Source of the DNA: CAYRAV01 sp964422365
Lineage (GTDB): Bacteria > Bacillota > Clostridia > Lachnospirales > Lachnospiraceae
Assembly (NCBI GenBank): GCA_964422365.1
Contig: CAYRAV010000053.1
Coordinates: 1-21,221, forward strand
Reading direction: 5' to 3'
DNA: 21,221 nt
Below are positions 1-8,247 of this stretch, one piece after another. The notes beneath the pieces were generated by a model. The model made no database searches. It saw only the letters and a list, made by a program, of their open reading frames with translations, and had not been told where the DNA came from. How positions within the stretch are numbered: the first letter of the stretch is position 1; each line of letters begins with the position of its first letter. The position numbers and the translations under genes were made by a program.

Positions 1-84
1 ATGGATAAAGTAAAAGAAATTAATAAGGGAGCTTATACTGCATTGATTGATAGTACATATCAGTCTAATCTGGCATCACGGTAA
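1..84 (+). pseudogene. 5' fragment of a gene truncated by the IS insertion
   Basis: An open frame runs from the ATG at position 1 and ends at a stop supplied by the left end of the insertion sequence (about 25 native codons, then IS sequence from 77). The residues (MDKVKEINKGAYTALIDS, then TYQSNLAS) resemble, from memory only, the extreme N-terminus of large DEAD/DEAH-box helicases with a phospholipase-D-like and DUF3427 region; that assignment is weak. The ATG at position 1 may be internal to a longer gene reaching upstream of the window. No continuation is seen on the far side of the IS, so the rest of the gene has been lost. Confidence 0.4.
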
Positions 85-89
85 ACGCA
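77..89 (+). repeat. Left terminal inverted repeat of the IS
   Basis: CACGGTAAACGCA is the exact reverse complement of 1369-1381. Symmetry breaks at the next base (T versus C). Confidence 0.85.
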
Positions 90-195
90 TGAAATAGTAT
101 CTAGCCATAATTCTAAATTTAATGTAAAATTATAGATGACATTTCCAATACATTCGTATACAATAACTCTATTAAGTCTAAATGGAGTGAAGAAA

Positions 196-1352
196 ATGAG
201 CATAAATAAAGCATTAGAGGATTGTTTGGAATCTGTAGATGATCCAAGAACAGAAAAGAATCTAAAACATAAGTTTATTGACATTATGGTGATTGCCATT
301 CCTGCGACAATCAGCGGGGCAGATACATGGGATGATATGGAAGACTGGGGAAATGCAAAAAAAGAATGGATTTCTACCTTTCTGGAACTGCCAAACGGAA
401 TTCCATCCCATGACACATTTAACAGAATATTTTCCATGATAGAGCTGGAACAGTTTCATAAAGCCTTTATTGACTGGGTCAGGGCTGTTACGGAGAAAAT
501 AGAAGGCGCAGTGGCAGTTGACGGAAAGACCATCCGGCGGAGCAAAGATATGGCAAACGGTAAGAGGGCAGTTCACATGGTCAGTGCATGGGCAGCTGAA
601 AACAATCTTGTATTAGGGCAATATAAGACAGAAGAAAAAAGCAACGGGATTCACTGCAATCCCGGAACTTTTGAACCAGCTGGATATCAAAGGATGTATT
701 GTAACAATTGATGCAATGGGGACACAGAAAAAGATTGCGGAAGAAATCATAGCAGGGGAAGCAGATTATATCCTTTCTGTAAAAGAAAACCAGCCACAGC
801 TTTATGAAAATATCCATTTATATTTTAAAATAGAAGTCTTAACAAAGGATAGAAAAGAATTAGAAAAAGGTAGATGTTATTACAAGGAATATTGTAAAGA
901 ACATGGACGTATTGAGAAAAGGGAATATTATATTACAACCAAAGTAAACTGGCTGGAAGAAAAGAAAGACTGGAAAGGGCTTGTCAGGGCTGGGAATGTG
1001 CATCTGCACCGTAACAGAGGGCGGAAAAACAACAGAGAGCAGAAGTTATACCATATACAGCCGGAAGGAAATGAATGCAGAAGAATACGGGAAAGCAAAG
1101 AGAAACCACTGGCAGATAGAGAATGCACTGCATTGGGTTTTGGACATTGCCTATAGAGAGGATGAAAGCCGTGTACGTGCAGGAAACAGTGCAGAGAATC
1201 TAAATATCTTAAGACATATGACACTGAATATGTTAAAGCAGGAAAAGAGCTGTAAACGGGGAATAGCAGGAAAAAGGAAAAATTGTGGATGGAATCATGA
1301 ATATTTGTTGAAGGTATTAAAGACTCTTCATGTAAAAAAGGGAGAAAACTAA
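196..1352 (+). pseudogene. ISAs1-family DDE transposase, double frameshift
   Basis: The gene starts at ATG 196, with a GGAGTGA ribosome binding site at 184-190. Its three pieces lie in three different frames but together make one ISAs1-type transposase. Frame one (196 to about 650) has the N-terminal DDE_Tnp_1-associated region, beginning MSINKALEDCLESVDDPR, and the first catalytic Asp in AVDGKTIRRS. Frame two (about 655-980) has the second Asp in VTIDAMGTQKKIA. Frame three (about 985-1352) has the catalytic Glu region, NHWQIENALHWVLDIAYRED. The breaks lie near 650 (extra base in GGGATTCACTGCA) and near 981-992. This family is not known to use programmed frameshifting, so the breaks are read as inactivation. 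Confidence 0.85.
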
Positions 1353-1368
1353 ATTTCCAAAATCTGAG

Positions 1369-1381
1369 TGCGTTTACCGTG
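1369..1381 (-). repeat. Right terminal inverted repeat of the IS
   Basis: TGCGTTTACCGTG matches 77-89 in inverse orientation and lies 16 bp after the transposase stop codon. Confidence 0.85.
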
Positions 1382-1586
1382 AATGGGGATTGATGAAATG
1401 TATGCGGATTAATCAAGAAGATGTATGATAAAACGGTGGTGGAAATGTAGGAAGAAAAATACGTTGAAAGAAGTAAAAGTGGCAGAGACAGGGAAAGGTA
1501 GGGCATCCTGTATTTTGGGATAAAGTTCAAGCGTTTTCTGTATGTTTTACTGATGGTCAAATGTCTAAAATTGATAAAAAATAAAG

Positions 1587-1615
1587 TTGACGATATAAAA
1601 CTCTGGTTTTATAAT
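1587..1615 (+). promoter_or_regulatory. Sigma-A-type promoter of the R-M operon
   Basis: TTGACG at 1587-1592 and TATAAT at 1610-1615 are separated by exactly 17 bp. This is a near-perfect housekeeping promoter, about 60 bp upstream of the first gene. It is the only strong promoter seen before the co-directional array that ends at 12939. Confidence 0.8.
1594..1613. promoter_or_regulatory. Candidate operator palindrome inside the R-M promoter
   Basis: TATAAAAC (1594-1601), a TCTG spacer and GTTTTATA (1606-1613) form a perfect 8+8-bp inverted repeat filling the spacer and overlapping the -10 box. A protein bound here would block RNA polymerase. The small XRE protein encoded at 12272 is the obvious candidate ligand; autoregulation by a methyltransferase is an alternative. 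That it acts as an operator is inference. Confidence 0.5.
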
Positions 1616-1681
1616 AATATTATGGAATAAGAAGTAGAAAATTGTCGGAAAAATGTAGAATGTACTTATGGAGGAATGGTT

Positions 1682-4501
1682 ATGCCTAACTTTGGTTTAC
1701 CTGAATATGATCAGCATAGAGAATGGATACGAAATGCAAGAACCCGAAATATAGGGTGGGAACAGATTGATTATGCTGAACGCGGAAATGATGAGGGATT
1801 GAAGGAGTTTTTAGCACAGCAGTCGATGTTGAATTTTTGGAAAGAAGTAAGTTGTACTGAATGGAGAGAACTTGTTCGATTGCAAAGAGAAGCCGAAGAA
1901 CAGACACAAGTCATAGATTATCTTAGTGGTCAGGCTATGATTATGGGAGAAGGGGAAGATAATGATGTAACAGTGCCAAGAGATCCGCAATCGGCATGGC
2001 AGTTATATAGAAAAAAATTGATAATTGGTGGATTTAAGGAAGAAGTTGTTGATGAAATGGAAAGAGCAACATTAAAGATTCTTAAGAGACTAAGTAGCAA
2101 TACTACAGAAATGAAGCCAGTTAAAGGTTTAGTTATTGGGAATGTGCAGTCTGGAAAAACTGCTAATATGGCGGCATTGATGGCTATGGCGGCTGATTGG
2201 GGATGGAATATGTTTATTGTATTATCTGGAACCATTGAAAATCTCAGACAACAGACGCAAAACAGATTGTTGGGTGATTTAAACTGTCAGGGAAATCTTA
2301 ATTGGAATGGTTTGGAACATTTATCCAAAAAACCTATGTTAGGTCAGAGAACACAAGATTTGCATTTCGATAAAACATCAAAACAAAGATATTTTACAGT
2401 ATGTTTGAAAAATCCGGGAAGACTTAAGGGACTTATTCAATGGTTACAGTCTGATGCGAACAAGCAAAAACAAATGAAAATTCTTGTTATTGACGATGAA
2501 GCTGATCAGGCTGGAATTAATACTGCTAATGTTAATAGTTCCACTATCAGAACTATTAATAGATTAATAAGAGATTTAGTAAATGGAAGAAATGAAAAAT
2601 CACAGGAAATCAGTAATAAATATAAGGCAATGAATTACATAGGATATACAGCAACTCCATATGCCAATATATTAAATGAAGCTAGTGAAGATTCTTTGTA
2701 TCCGAGAAGCTTTATATCTACATTAAGTGTTTCAAAAGAGTATTTTGGACCACAGCAAATATTTGGACTTGAAGGTGGAGAATATGATTATGATGGTTTG
2801 GATATTGTGAGGATTATTGCTGAAGATGATCTTCAAGCAATAAAAGATATTCATGATGAAGGGACACCATATATTCCAATAGCATTACAAAATTCGATAT
2901 GCTGGTTTTTGTGTGGAGTGGCTTGCATGAGAATTTGGAAACATAAAAAGCCTGTTAGTATGCTGATACATACAAGTCAAAAGACAGATCATCACAAAAA
3001 TGTTGCAGAAGTAGTGAGAGACTGGATTGTAAGTAAAGATCCGGTCGAATTAATTAGTGAGTGTGAAAAAGTTTGGAATGCTGAGACAAATCGATTCACA
3101 TTTGAAAAATTTAGGGAACAATATCTTCAATATGATAGAAAAAATGAAGAAATAAATAGATATCCTTCGTTTGAAGAAGTCCGAAAAGAACTAGATATTT
3201 TGTTGGATAAAGAACTGACTAATATTCCACTAGATGAAGATGATGAATTTACTTATCATGAAGGAATTCATATGTGCATTGATAATTGTAAAAATAATGG
3301 TATTAATGATGACGGAATGTATGTAAGACTAGCTTATCCAACATCAAGTAATATGCCAACTTTGGCACCAGCTTTTATAGTTGTTGGAGGAGCAACTTTA
3401 TCAAGGGGTTTGACAATCGAAGGGTTAATCAGCACTTTCTTTTTACGTTCAGTTAGTCAAGCAGATACACTTATGCAGATGGGCAGATGGTTTGGTTATA
3501 GAAGAGGATATGAGCTTTTGCCGAGATTGTGGATTACATCTAAGACAAATGATCAATTTAAGTTCCTTGCTGCTTTGGATCAAGAATTACGTGATGAAAT
3601 TCATGAAATGGATACATTGAGAAAGAGTCCAGAAAATTATGGACCAAGAGTTAAAAATACACCAAAAGCAAGTTTTATTCGGATAACTGCCAAGAATAGA
3701 ATGCAGAGTGCTCAATCAACAGATATGGATTTTAGTGGTTCTTTTAATCAGACATATTTGTTTGATAATAATGCTGAGATATTGAAAAGTAATATGAGAA
3801 AAGTAGAGGAGTTTATCGCAGCATTAGGCCAACCAGAAAAACGGAAAGAATGTAATACTCATGCTAGTAGTGCTATTATATGGAGGAATGTGGATTTTTC
3901 TTTGGTAAAAGATTTTCTTTTAGAGTATAAGTTCAATCAGAGATTGAGTGTGTTTAATGATATTTCATCTGTTATAACATGGATTGAAAAGATATCTTCA
4001 GAAGGAAAGCTTGAAAAGTGGAATATTGTTTTGGCAGGAAAGGCGAGTGATAAAAACTCAGTATGGAAATCACCAGTCGGACCTGTAAATAAAGTAAGTC
4101 GTACTAGAAAAAAATTGAAAAACGAATCAGATATGGTGATAAATATTGGTGTTTTAAGAGATCCAAAAGATATTATTGCAGATGTTGATTTGGACGGACA
4201 GCTACAAGATGTAGTGAATAAGATAGCCGATTTTAAGTCTAAATATGCAAAAGAGATCAGAAGCTTGGCGGGACTAGATTCTACACCACAATTGCTTATA
4301 TATGTAATTGATAAAGATTCAAAAGTAGCAAAAGAATCTGAAACAAGAGAAGATTTGAGTGCAGTTGAAGATATAGTTGGCATTTGTCTGAATATTCCAG
4401 GTGGAAAACGTGGAATGGATTATACTGCAACAGTATCTATTCATATGCAAAATAATCCATTTGATGATGAAGGCGATTTGGAGGGAACAAATGAAGATTG
4501 A
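1682..4501 (+). CDS. Z1-domain superfamily II helicase/ATPase of R-M system
   Basis: This 939-aa protein is probably a DNA-dependent ATPase or helicase that works with the nuclease and GHKL ATPase of the operon. Walker A is GNVQSGKT at residues 153-160, Walker B is DDEAD at 271-275, and a motif III-like GYTATPYAN lies near 321-329. Near residues 568-605 is the diagnostic Z1 signature, GGATLSRGLTIEGL followed by DTLMQMGRWFGYRRGY. The upstream ATG at 1676 lies only 1 nt after the GGAGG at 1670-1674, while ATG 1682 has a 7-nt spacing, so 1682 is preferred. It is the first gene of the operon and overlaps the next gene by 11 bp. Z1 proteins are known partners of MORC-type ATPases in predicted R-M operons. 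Helicase polarity and activity cannot be judged from sequence. Confidence 0.93.
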   Translation: MPNFGLPEYDQHREWIRNARTRNIGWEQIDYAERGNDEGLKEFLAQQSMLNFWKEVSCTEWRELVRLQREAEEQTQVIDYLSGQAMIMGEGEDNDVTVPRDPQSAWQLYRKKLIIGGFKEEVVDEMERATLKILKRLSSNTTEMKPVKGLVIGNVQSGKTANMAALMAMAADWGWNMFIVLSGTIENLRQQTQNRLLGDLNCQGNLNWNGLEHLSKKPMLGQRTQDLHFDKTSKQRYFTVCLKNPGRLKGLIQWLQSDANKQKQMKILVIDDEADQAGINTANVNSSTIRTINRLIRDLVNGRNEKSQEISNKYKAMNYIGYTATPYANILNEASEDSLYPRSFISTLSVSKEYFGPQQIFGLEGGEYDYDGLDIVRIIAEDDLQAIKDIHDEGTPYIPIALQNSICWFLCGVACMRIWKHKKPVSMLIHTSQKTDHHKNVAEVVRDWIVSKDPVELISECEKVWNAETNRFTFEKFREQYLQYDRKNEEINRYPSFEEVRKELDILLDKELTNIPLDEDDEFTYHEGIHMCIDNCKNNGINDDGMYVRLAYPTSSNMPTLAPAFIVVGGATLSRGLTIEGLISTFFLRSVSQADTLMQMGRWFGYRRGYELLPRLWITSKTNDQFKFLAALDQELRDEIHEMDTLRKSPENYGPRVKNTPKASFIRITAKNRMQSAQSTDMDFSGSFNQTYLFDNNAEILKSNMRKVEEFIAALGQPEKRKECNTHASSAIIWRNVDFSLVKDFLLEYKFNQRLSVFNDISSVITWIEKISSEGKLEKWNIVLAGKASDKNSVWKSPVGPVNKVSRTRKKLKNESDMVINIGVLRDPKDIIADVDLDGQLQDVVNKIADFKSKYAKEIRSLAGLDSTPQLLIYVIDKDSKVAKESETREDLSAVEDIVGICLNIPGGKRGMDYTATVSIHMQNNPFDDEGDLEGTNED

Positions 4502-6578
4502 AATTGCAGAACCAGGAAGAATGACACAGTCAGGTAGTTCTTTGCTGAAATTAATACAAAATAACAATATGCCTATATTGGATCTGTTGGTTCGAGAATC
4601 AATACAGAACAGTTTAGATGCGAAAAATGGGAAAGATTCATATGTGACAGTAGAGTTTTTTACAGGTAAATTTAATAAATTTTTATTAAACAAAGAGTTA
4701 GATGGTATAACTCATTCTTTAAACAAAAAGTATTGGAAGGATGAATATAAATATATTGCTGTCCGGGATTCCAATACAGTTGGATTAACGGGGAAATTGC
4801 ATTATGATGAAGTGACAGATAATCAATATGGAAATTTGTTAAAGTTGATTTATGAAATAAGCAAACCACAAGAAGCAGAGGGTGCAGGTGGATCATGGGG
4901 ACTCGGAAAAACAGTCTACTTCAGAGTGGGTATAGGACTTGTTATTTATTACAGTAGAATAATAAAGCAAGAAGGAGTATATGAATCAAGACTTGCTGCT
5001 TCGCTTGTGGAAAACGAAATGGATACATATTCACTTATCCCGGCGATACCAGGAAAATCAAAGCGAGGTATAGCATGGTGGGGACAGGAAATAGGTAGTA
5101 ATAAGACGAAACCAGTTACTGATGAACAATATATAAAAGAGGTATTAGATATTTTTGATATTGAGCCATATGAAGGAGAGTTGACTGGTACAACAATCAT
5201 AATTCCTTATATTGATGAGCAGATGTTACTGAAAAATAACCAGATAGAGTATAAAGATGGAGAGGATGAGAGTATTTGTCCATTTTGGAGGAGTAGTATT
5301 GAGGAGTATTTGAGAATAGCAATACAAAGATGGTATGCGCCACGATTAAATAATACTAAATATCCTTATGGGGAGTTTTTGCGTGCAAAAGTCAACAAGA
5401 GAGGAATAGGGATGGAAGATATGGAACCTGCATTTCAAGTTGTACAGTCGTTATATAACAAAGCAATATCAAACGAAGTGATGTCGGACATTTTGCTTAA
5501 TGATGGTGTGGAATGTAAAGTAGAAGATATCATATTACGTAAGGTTTTGGAAACAACAAAAGCGGGAACCATAGCTTATACAAAAGTGCATAGAAAAATA
5601 TTAAAGACAGAATATCCTAATAACAAGCCAGAGCCATATATATATTTTAATTGCGAAGTAAGAGATAAAGAAAAGAATAAGCCAGTATTATTCTTTACAC
5701 GTAAACCGGGCATGATAGTATCTTATGAAGATGTGGGGAATTGGGTTGATGGTATAAATTCATCTAATAAAGATGAATTTATATTTGCTATTTTTGTTCT
5801 AAATTCAGAGAATAAGCTTGCAAATACAACGGAAGTATATAGTCTTGAGGAGTATGTAAGAAAAAGTGAAATGGCAGATCATACTTCTTGGAGAGATTTT
5901 AGCATCGGGAATGTGAACCCACGAATTGTATCGAAAGTACAAGGGCAGGTTAACAATAAAATTTCCAAACAGTTTTCGATAGAGGAAGAAGATATCACCA
6001 ATAGATTGAATTCGGGTTTGGGAAAAATGTTCGGTGACTTACTGTTGCCACCTGAAAACTTTGGTAAAAAGCCAAGTGGGGGTTCAAGTGGTGGTTTTGA
6101 TAGGGGCAGACATATTGAAACTCATAAAAATGTTGTATTTGGATATGAACCATCAAAAACGAGATACTCGGCAAATGGAATGAATATAAAATTACAAATA
6201 AAGTCTAGAAGAAAGATTAGGGCAACCGGAATTATTTTGGAAATTGATTCTGAGACAGGAGCAATTAAACCAAGTGATTGGGAAGAAAGAATGAGAATGG
6301 ATATGCCATTTGAAATTATTTCGTGTGATATTTTGATGACAAAGATAGATGATGATCCGAACACATTGGTAATGATCGTAGATAGTAAGAATATAAGTTC
6401 TAAAGCAAATGATATTTCATGTGAACTGATTAAAACAAAAAATAATTCGGGCTATGGAATACATATATCAGCCGATAATGAACATGACATGGAAATAGAG
6501 CTAGATGTTAACTTGAGACTTAATAGAAAAGATATTAAACCATTGTTTAATGTTGAGAAGAATGAAGGTGATAAATGA
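4491..6578 (+). CDS. MORC/MutL-like GHKL ATPase of R-M system
   Basis: This 695-aa protein has a GHKL (Hsp90/MutL-type) ATPase head. The N-box is RESIQNSLDA (E36, N40, D43), which binds Mg-ATP. A G1-like loop with D93, G98 and G101 follows, and the lid motif GAGGSWGLGKT lies at residues 131-141. GTTIIIP further on looks like the last ATP-site strand. The remainder is an unclassified region ending in a beta-rich, charged tail. Start ATG 4491 is chosen because GGAGGG (4480-4485) sits 5 nt upstream. It overlaps the Z1 gene by 11 bp, implying translational coupling. Related proteins are the proposed bacterial relatives of eukaryotic MORC ATPases and may clamp or loop DNA during target recognition; that role is inferred here. 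The stop overlaps the next ATG (ATGA). Confidence 0.9.
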   Translation: MKIEIAEPGRMTQSGSSLLKLIQNNNMPILDLLVRESIQNSLDAKNGKDSYVTVEFFTGKFNKFLLNKELDGITHSLNKKYWKDEYKYIAVRDSNTVGLTGKLHYDEVTDNQYGNLLKLIYEISKPQEAEGAGGSWGLGKTVYFRVGIGLVIYYSRIIKQEGVYESRLAASLVENEMDTYSLIPAIPGKSKRGIAWWGQEIGSNKTKPVTDEQYIKEVLDIFDIEPYEGELTGTTIIIPYIDEQMLLKNNQIEYKDGEDESICPFWRSSIEEYLRIAIQRWYAPRLNNTKYPYGEFLRAKVNKRGIGMEDMEPAFQVVQSLYNKAISNEVMSDILLNDGVECKVEDIILRKVLETTKAGTIAYTKVHRKILKTEYPNNKPEPYIYFNCEVRDKEKNKPVLFFTRKPGMIVSYEDVGNWVDGINSSNKDEFIFAIFVLNSENKLANTTEVYSLEEYVRKSEMADHTSWRDFSIGNVNPRIVSKVQGQVNNKISKQFSIEEEDITNRLNSGLGKMFGDLLLPPENFGKKPSGGSSGGFDRGRHIETHKNVVFGYEPSKTRYSANGMNIKLQIKSRRKIRATGIILEIDSETGAIKPSDWEERMRMDMPFEIISCDILMTKIDDDPNTLVMIVDSKNISSKANDISCELIKTKNNSGYGIHISADNEHDMEIELDVNLRLNRKDIKPLFNVEKNEGDK

Positions 6579-7519
6579 TGGCGGCAAATATTTCGCTTTT
6601 TCCAATAATAACAGATGAATTATTAAAGAAAATTAGATTTCAAGCATCCCCATATGAGTTGTATTATGTAAGAGATGATCAGGAATATGCTTTGCGGGCA
6701 GAAGAAGTTGATAGTAGTACCATGGTTCATAAAGTAATTGACGATGAGGGTATTTGGTCTCCAGATGATTATAAGCTTTGTATTCGTAGAAAATATTCTA
6801 TTCGTACATATCAATGTTTATTTGGTCAAAGTGGTATTGCGTGTAATAATGCAAAATTAGGTATCGCGTTAATGTGGACATCGTCTGACTCTAAACAAAG
6901 AGGTGTTATCCCTATTGGAAATATTGAAAATTCACTCAAGGATTTAGAGTTGGTGTTAAATTATGAATTTTCAGAAGCGCAATTAAGAGGAGCTGTTGAA
7001 TTTTCAACAATTATATATTTGAAAGAGGCGGGAATTCCTCTTTGGGGTGAAGAGCATCTTGCTAATCAGTACGGCTGTATATTAGGAGAGCTAGAAAATA
7101 AATTTGTAATAAGATTAGATGGAGTTGGTTCAGTGTTTCCTATGTTTGAAACACATGAACCAGGTCAGCCGTTATGGTACGTAAAGTGTGATTGGGATGA
7201 TCCAACATATGATTTGTTTTCAGAGTGTGTTTCCATAAACCTTAATACTGCTCATAAGAATTACAAGTATTTAGATAAAACCAAAAGAACGTTTGATGAG
7301 CAGTTGTTAAAAGAAATAATGGCAAGTGCGTTAGGGGTAATTATTACTAAATTAAAAGAACAGGAAAACTATTGGGATGTTACAATCATTGGAGAGGATT
7401 TACAAAGCGGAAGTGTATCTGAAGCCATAAATTATTTCATTAATACCTTGGAATGGGATGTATCAGGACCAGAAGCTATATCACTGTCTATAAGAAAATT
7501 TTTTGACCAAAGGATGTAG
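6575..7519 (+). CDS. Uncharacterised R-M operon protein, 314 aa
   Basis: I do not recognise a domain in this protein. It is soluble (no signal peptide or membrane helix) and acidic, with N-terminal beta-rich sequence and a hydrophobic, aromatic-rich centre. The conspicuous motif GRLxGxGSVFPMFE-like region (actual residues GVGSVFPMFETHEPGQPLWY) lies near residue 185-205. No PD-(D/E)XK, HNH, helicase or methylase motif is visible. Its ATG overlaps the MORC stop codon as ATGA (a second ATG at 6578 is also possible), and an AAGGTG site lies at 6565-6570. Its place between the MORC ATPase and the DUF6339-like gene argues that it is a core subunit, perhaps a DNA- or partner-binding adaptor. That is inference only. 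Confidence 0.85.
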   Translation: MMAANISLFPIITDELLKKIRFQASPYELYYVRDDQEYALRAEEVDSSTMVHKVIDDEGIWSPDDYKLCIRRKYSIRTYQCLFGQSGIACNNAKLGIALMWTSSDSKQRGVIPIGNIENSLKDLELVLNYEFSEAQLRGAVEFSTIIYLKEAGIPLWGEEHLANQYGCILGELENKFVIRLDGVGSVFPMFETHEPGQPLWYVKCDWDDPTYDLFSECVSINLNTAHKNYKYLDKTKRTFDEQLLKEIMASALGVIITKLKEQENYWDVTIIGEDLQSGSVSEAINYFINTLEWDVSGPEAISLSIRKFFDQRM

Positions 7520-7524
7520 AAAAT

Positions 7525-8247
7525 ATGATTATAAAAACATTGAATCGTTCTGAGGCTCAAAATGCAATGAAGGATTGGATTATGAAATATCCTTCATTGC
7601 CAGAAGTCGAAGGTGATTATTTGAAAATTCGTAGAGATATTCAAGAGTTTAATCAAAAAATCAGAAATGAATGTCCGGATAATATTGCGAAAAAAGATTA
7701 CTATATTGATGCGCATGTAGGAATATTGTTGTATGACTATTTGTGGCATGTTCCTTGCTTTAACCTTAGAGCTGCTGCAAATGATGATTTTTGGAGATAT
7801 CTTTCGATAAAAGTAATACCAGATGTTGTTGCTGAGCGTTGGGGATACAATAATGAAAGTCATTATTGGAGCAAATCTACTCGGATATGGCTCAGATCAA
7901 TTTGGTGGTATGTACATTTATCATGGCAAGGTGATATGAAAACAACAGCTAAGGTGTTAGAATCTCCATATTTTACGACAGACAGTATTTTAAATTTGGA
8001 AGAAAGAACAGGCCGTAAAGGAACTTTTATCAATGTATACAGATACATTATGTACTATTACAGTCATGTACCACAGCATGTTTTGGAGGACTTTAATAAC
8101 AATACTAAAATACAACAGGATGATTTGTTTAGAATTGTTATGAAATTGAATACTGCTAAGGTTATGGTAGTGAATCCAGCCTTGTACTTGGGAGGCGAAA
8201 AGGAATATGTACGTTCGCTATTTATGGATGCGGGGGTGCGCGTATAA
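7525..8247 (+). CDS. DUF6339-like protein of R-M operon, 240 aa
   Basis: This soluble 240-aa protein is rich in Trp and Tyr. The segments YYIDAHVGILLYDYL, DDFWRYLSIKVIPDVV and RIWLRSIWWYVHLSWQG match my memory of DUF6339, a family repeatedly found beside Z1/MORC/PD-(D/E)XK defence genes. Its biochemical role is unknown. No catalytic motif is evident; the conserved aromatic core and several His residues could serve in protein or DNA contacts. ATG 7525 follows the previous stop by 5 nt with AAAGGA at 7509-7514. The stop codon TAA shares its last A with the ATG of the first methyltransferase (TAATG at 8245-8249), so the two genes are tightly coupled. Confidence 0.8.
   Translation: MIIKTLNRSEAQNAMKDWIMKYPSLPEVEGDYLKIRRDIQEFNQKIRNECPDNIAKKDYYIDAHVGILLYDYLWHVPCFNLRAAANDDFWRYLSIKVIPDVVAERWGYNNESHYWSKSTRIWLRSIWWYVHLSWQGDMKTTAKVLESPYFTTDSILNLEERTGRKGTFINVYRYIMYYYSHVPQHVLEDFNNNTKIQQDDLFRIVMKLNTAKVMVVNPALYLGGEKEYVRSLFMDAGVRV

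Larger units (their letters stand above)
77..1381 (+). mobile_element. ISAs1-family insertion sequence with intact ends and broken transposase
   Basis: The element is bounded by perfect 13-bp terminal inverted repeats, CACGGTAAACGCA at 77-89 and its reverse complement at 1369-1381. These enclose one transposase gene related to the ISAs1 / H-repeat-associated DDE family. The length of about 1.3 kb fits that family. No convincing target-site duplication is visible: the bases left of 77 (TCTGGCAT) and right of 1381 (AATGGGGA) do not match. This suggests decay, or a deletion or recombination after insertion. The transposase carries two frameshifts, so the copy is probably immobile unless helped in trans. 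Confidence 0.85.
1382..1675. other. Non-coding stretch between IS and R-M operon
   Basis: There is no intact gene here. A short open stretch in one frame ending at TAA 1582-1584 (…GHPVFWDKVQAFSVCFTDGQ…) looks like the C-terminal end of a lost protein, but cannot be identified. The right part holds the operon promoter and its palindrome. Confidence 0.5.

Noticed and set aside
196..1352. Programmed ribosomal frameshifting in the transposase
   Set aside because: There are two separate shifts, neither at a slippery heptamer such as A AAA AAG, and ISAs1-type elements normally have a single unbroken transposase gene.
928..1560. 210-aa minus-strand ORF across the IS end
   Set aside because: It is antisense to the transposase, crosses the IS boundary, has no ribosome binding site and its low-complexity Ser/Leu/Phe composition is typical of a shadow frame.
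1676..1681. ATG 1676 as start of the Z1 gene
   Set aside because: It lies 1 nt after the GGAGG; ATG 1682 has the normal spacing.
3937..4383. 148-aa minus-strand ORF within the Z1 gene
   Set aside because: It is a shadow of the coding strand; the plus strand has clear domain motifs and proper initiation signals.
4401..4490. Upstream extension of the MORC gene to 4401
   Set aside because: It would overlap the Z1 gene by about 100 bp without a ribosome binding site, whereas ATG 4491 has GGAGGG 5 nt upstream.
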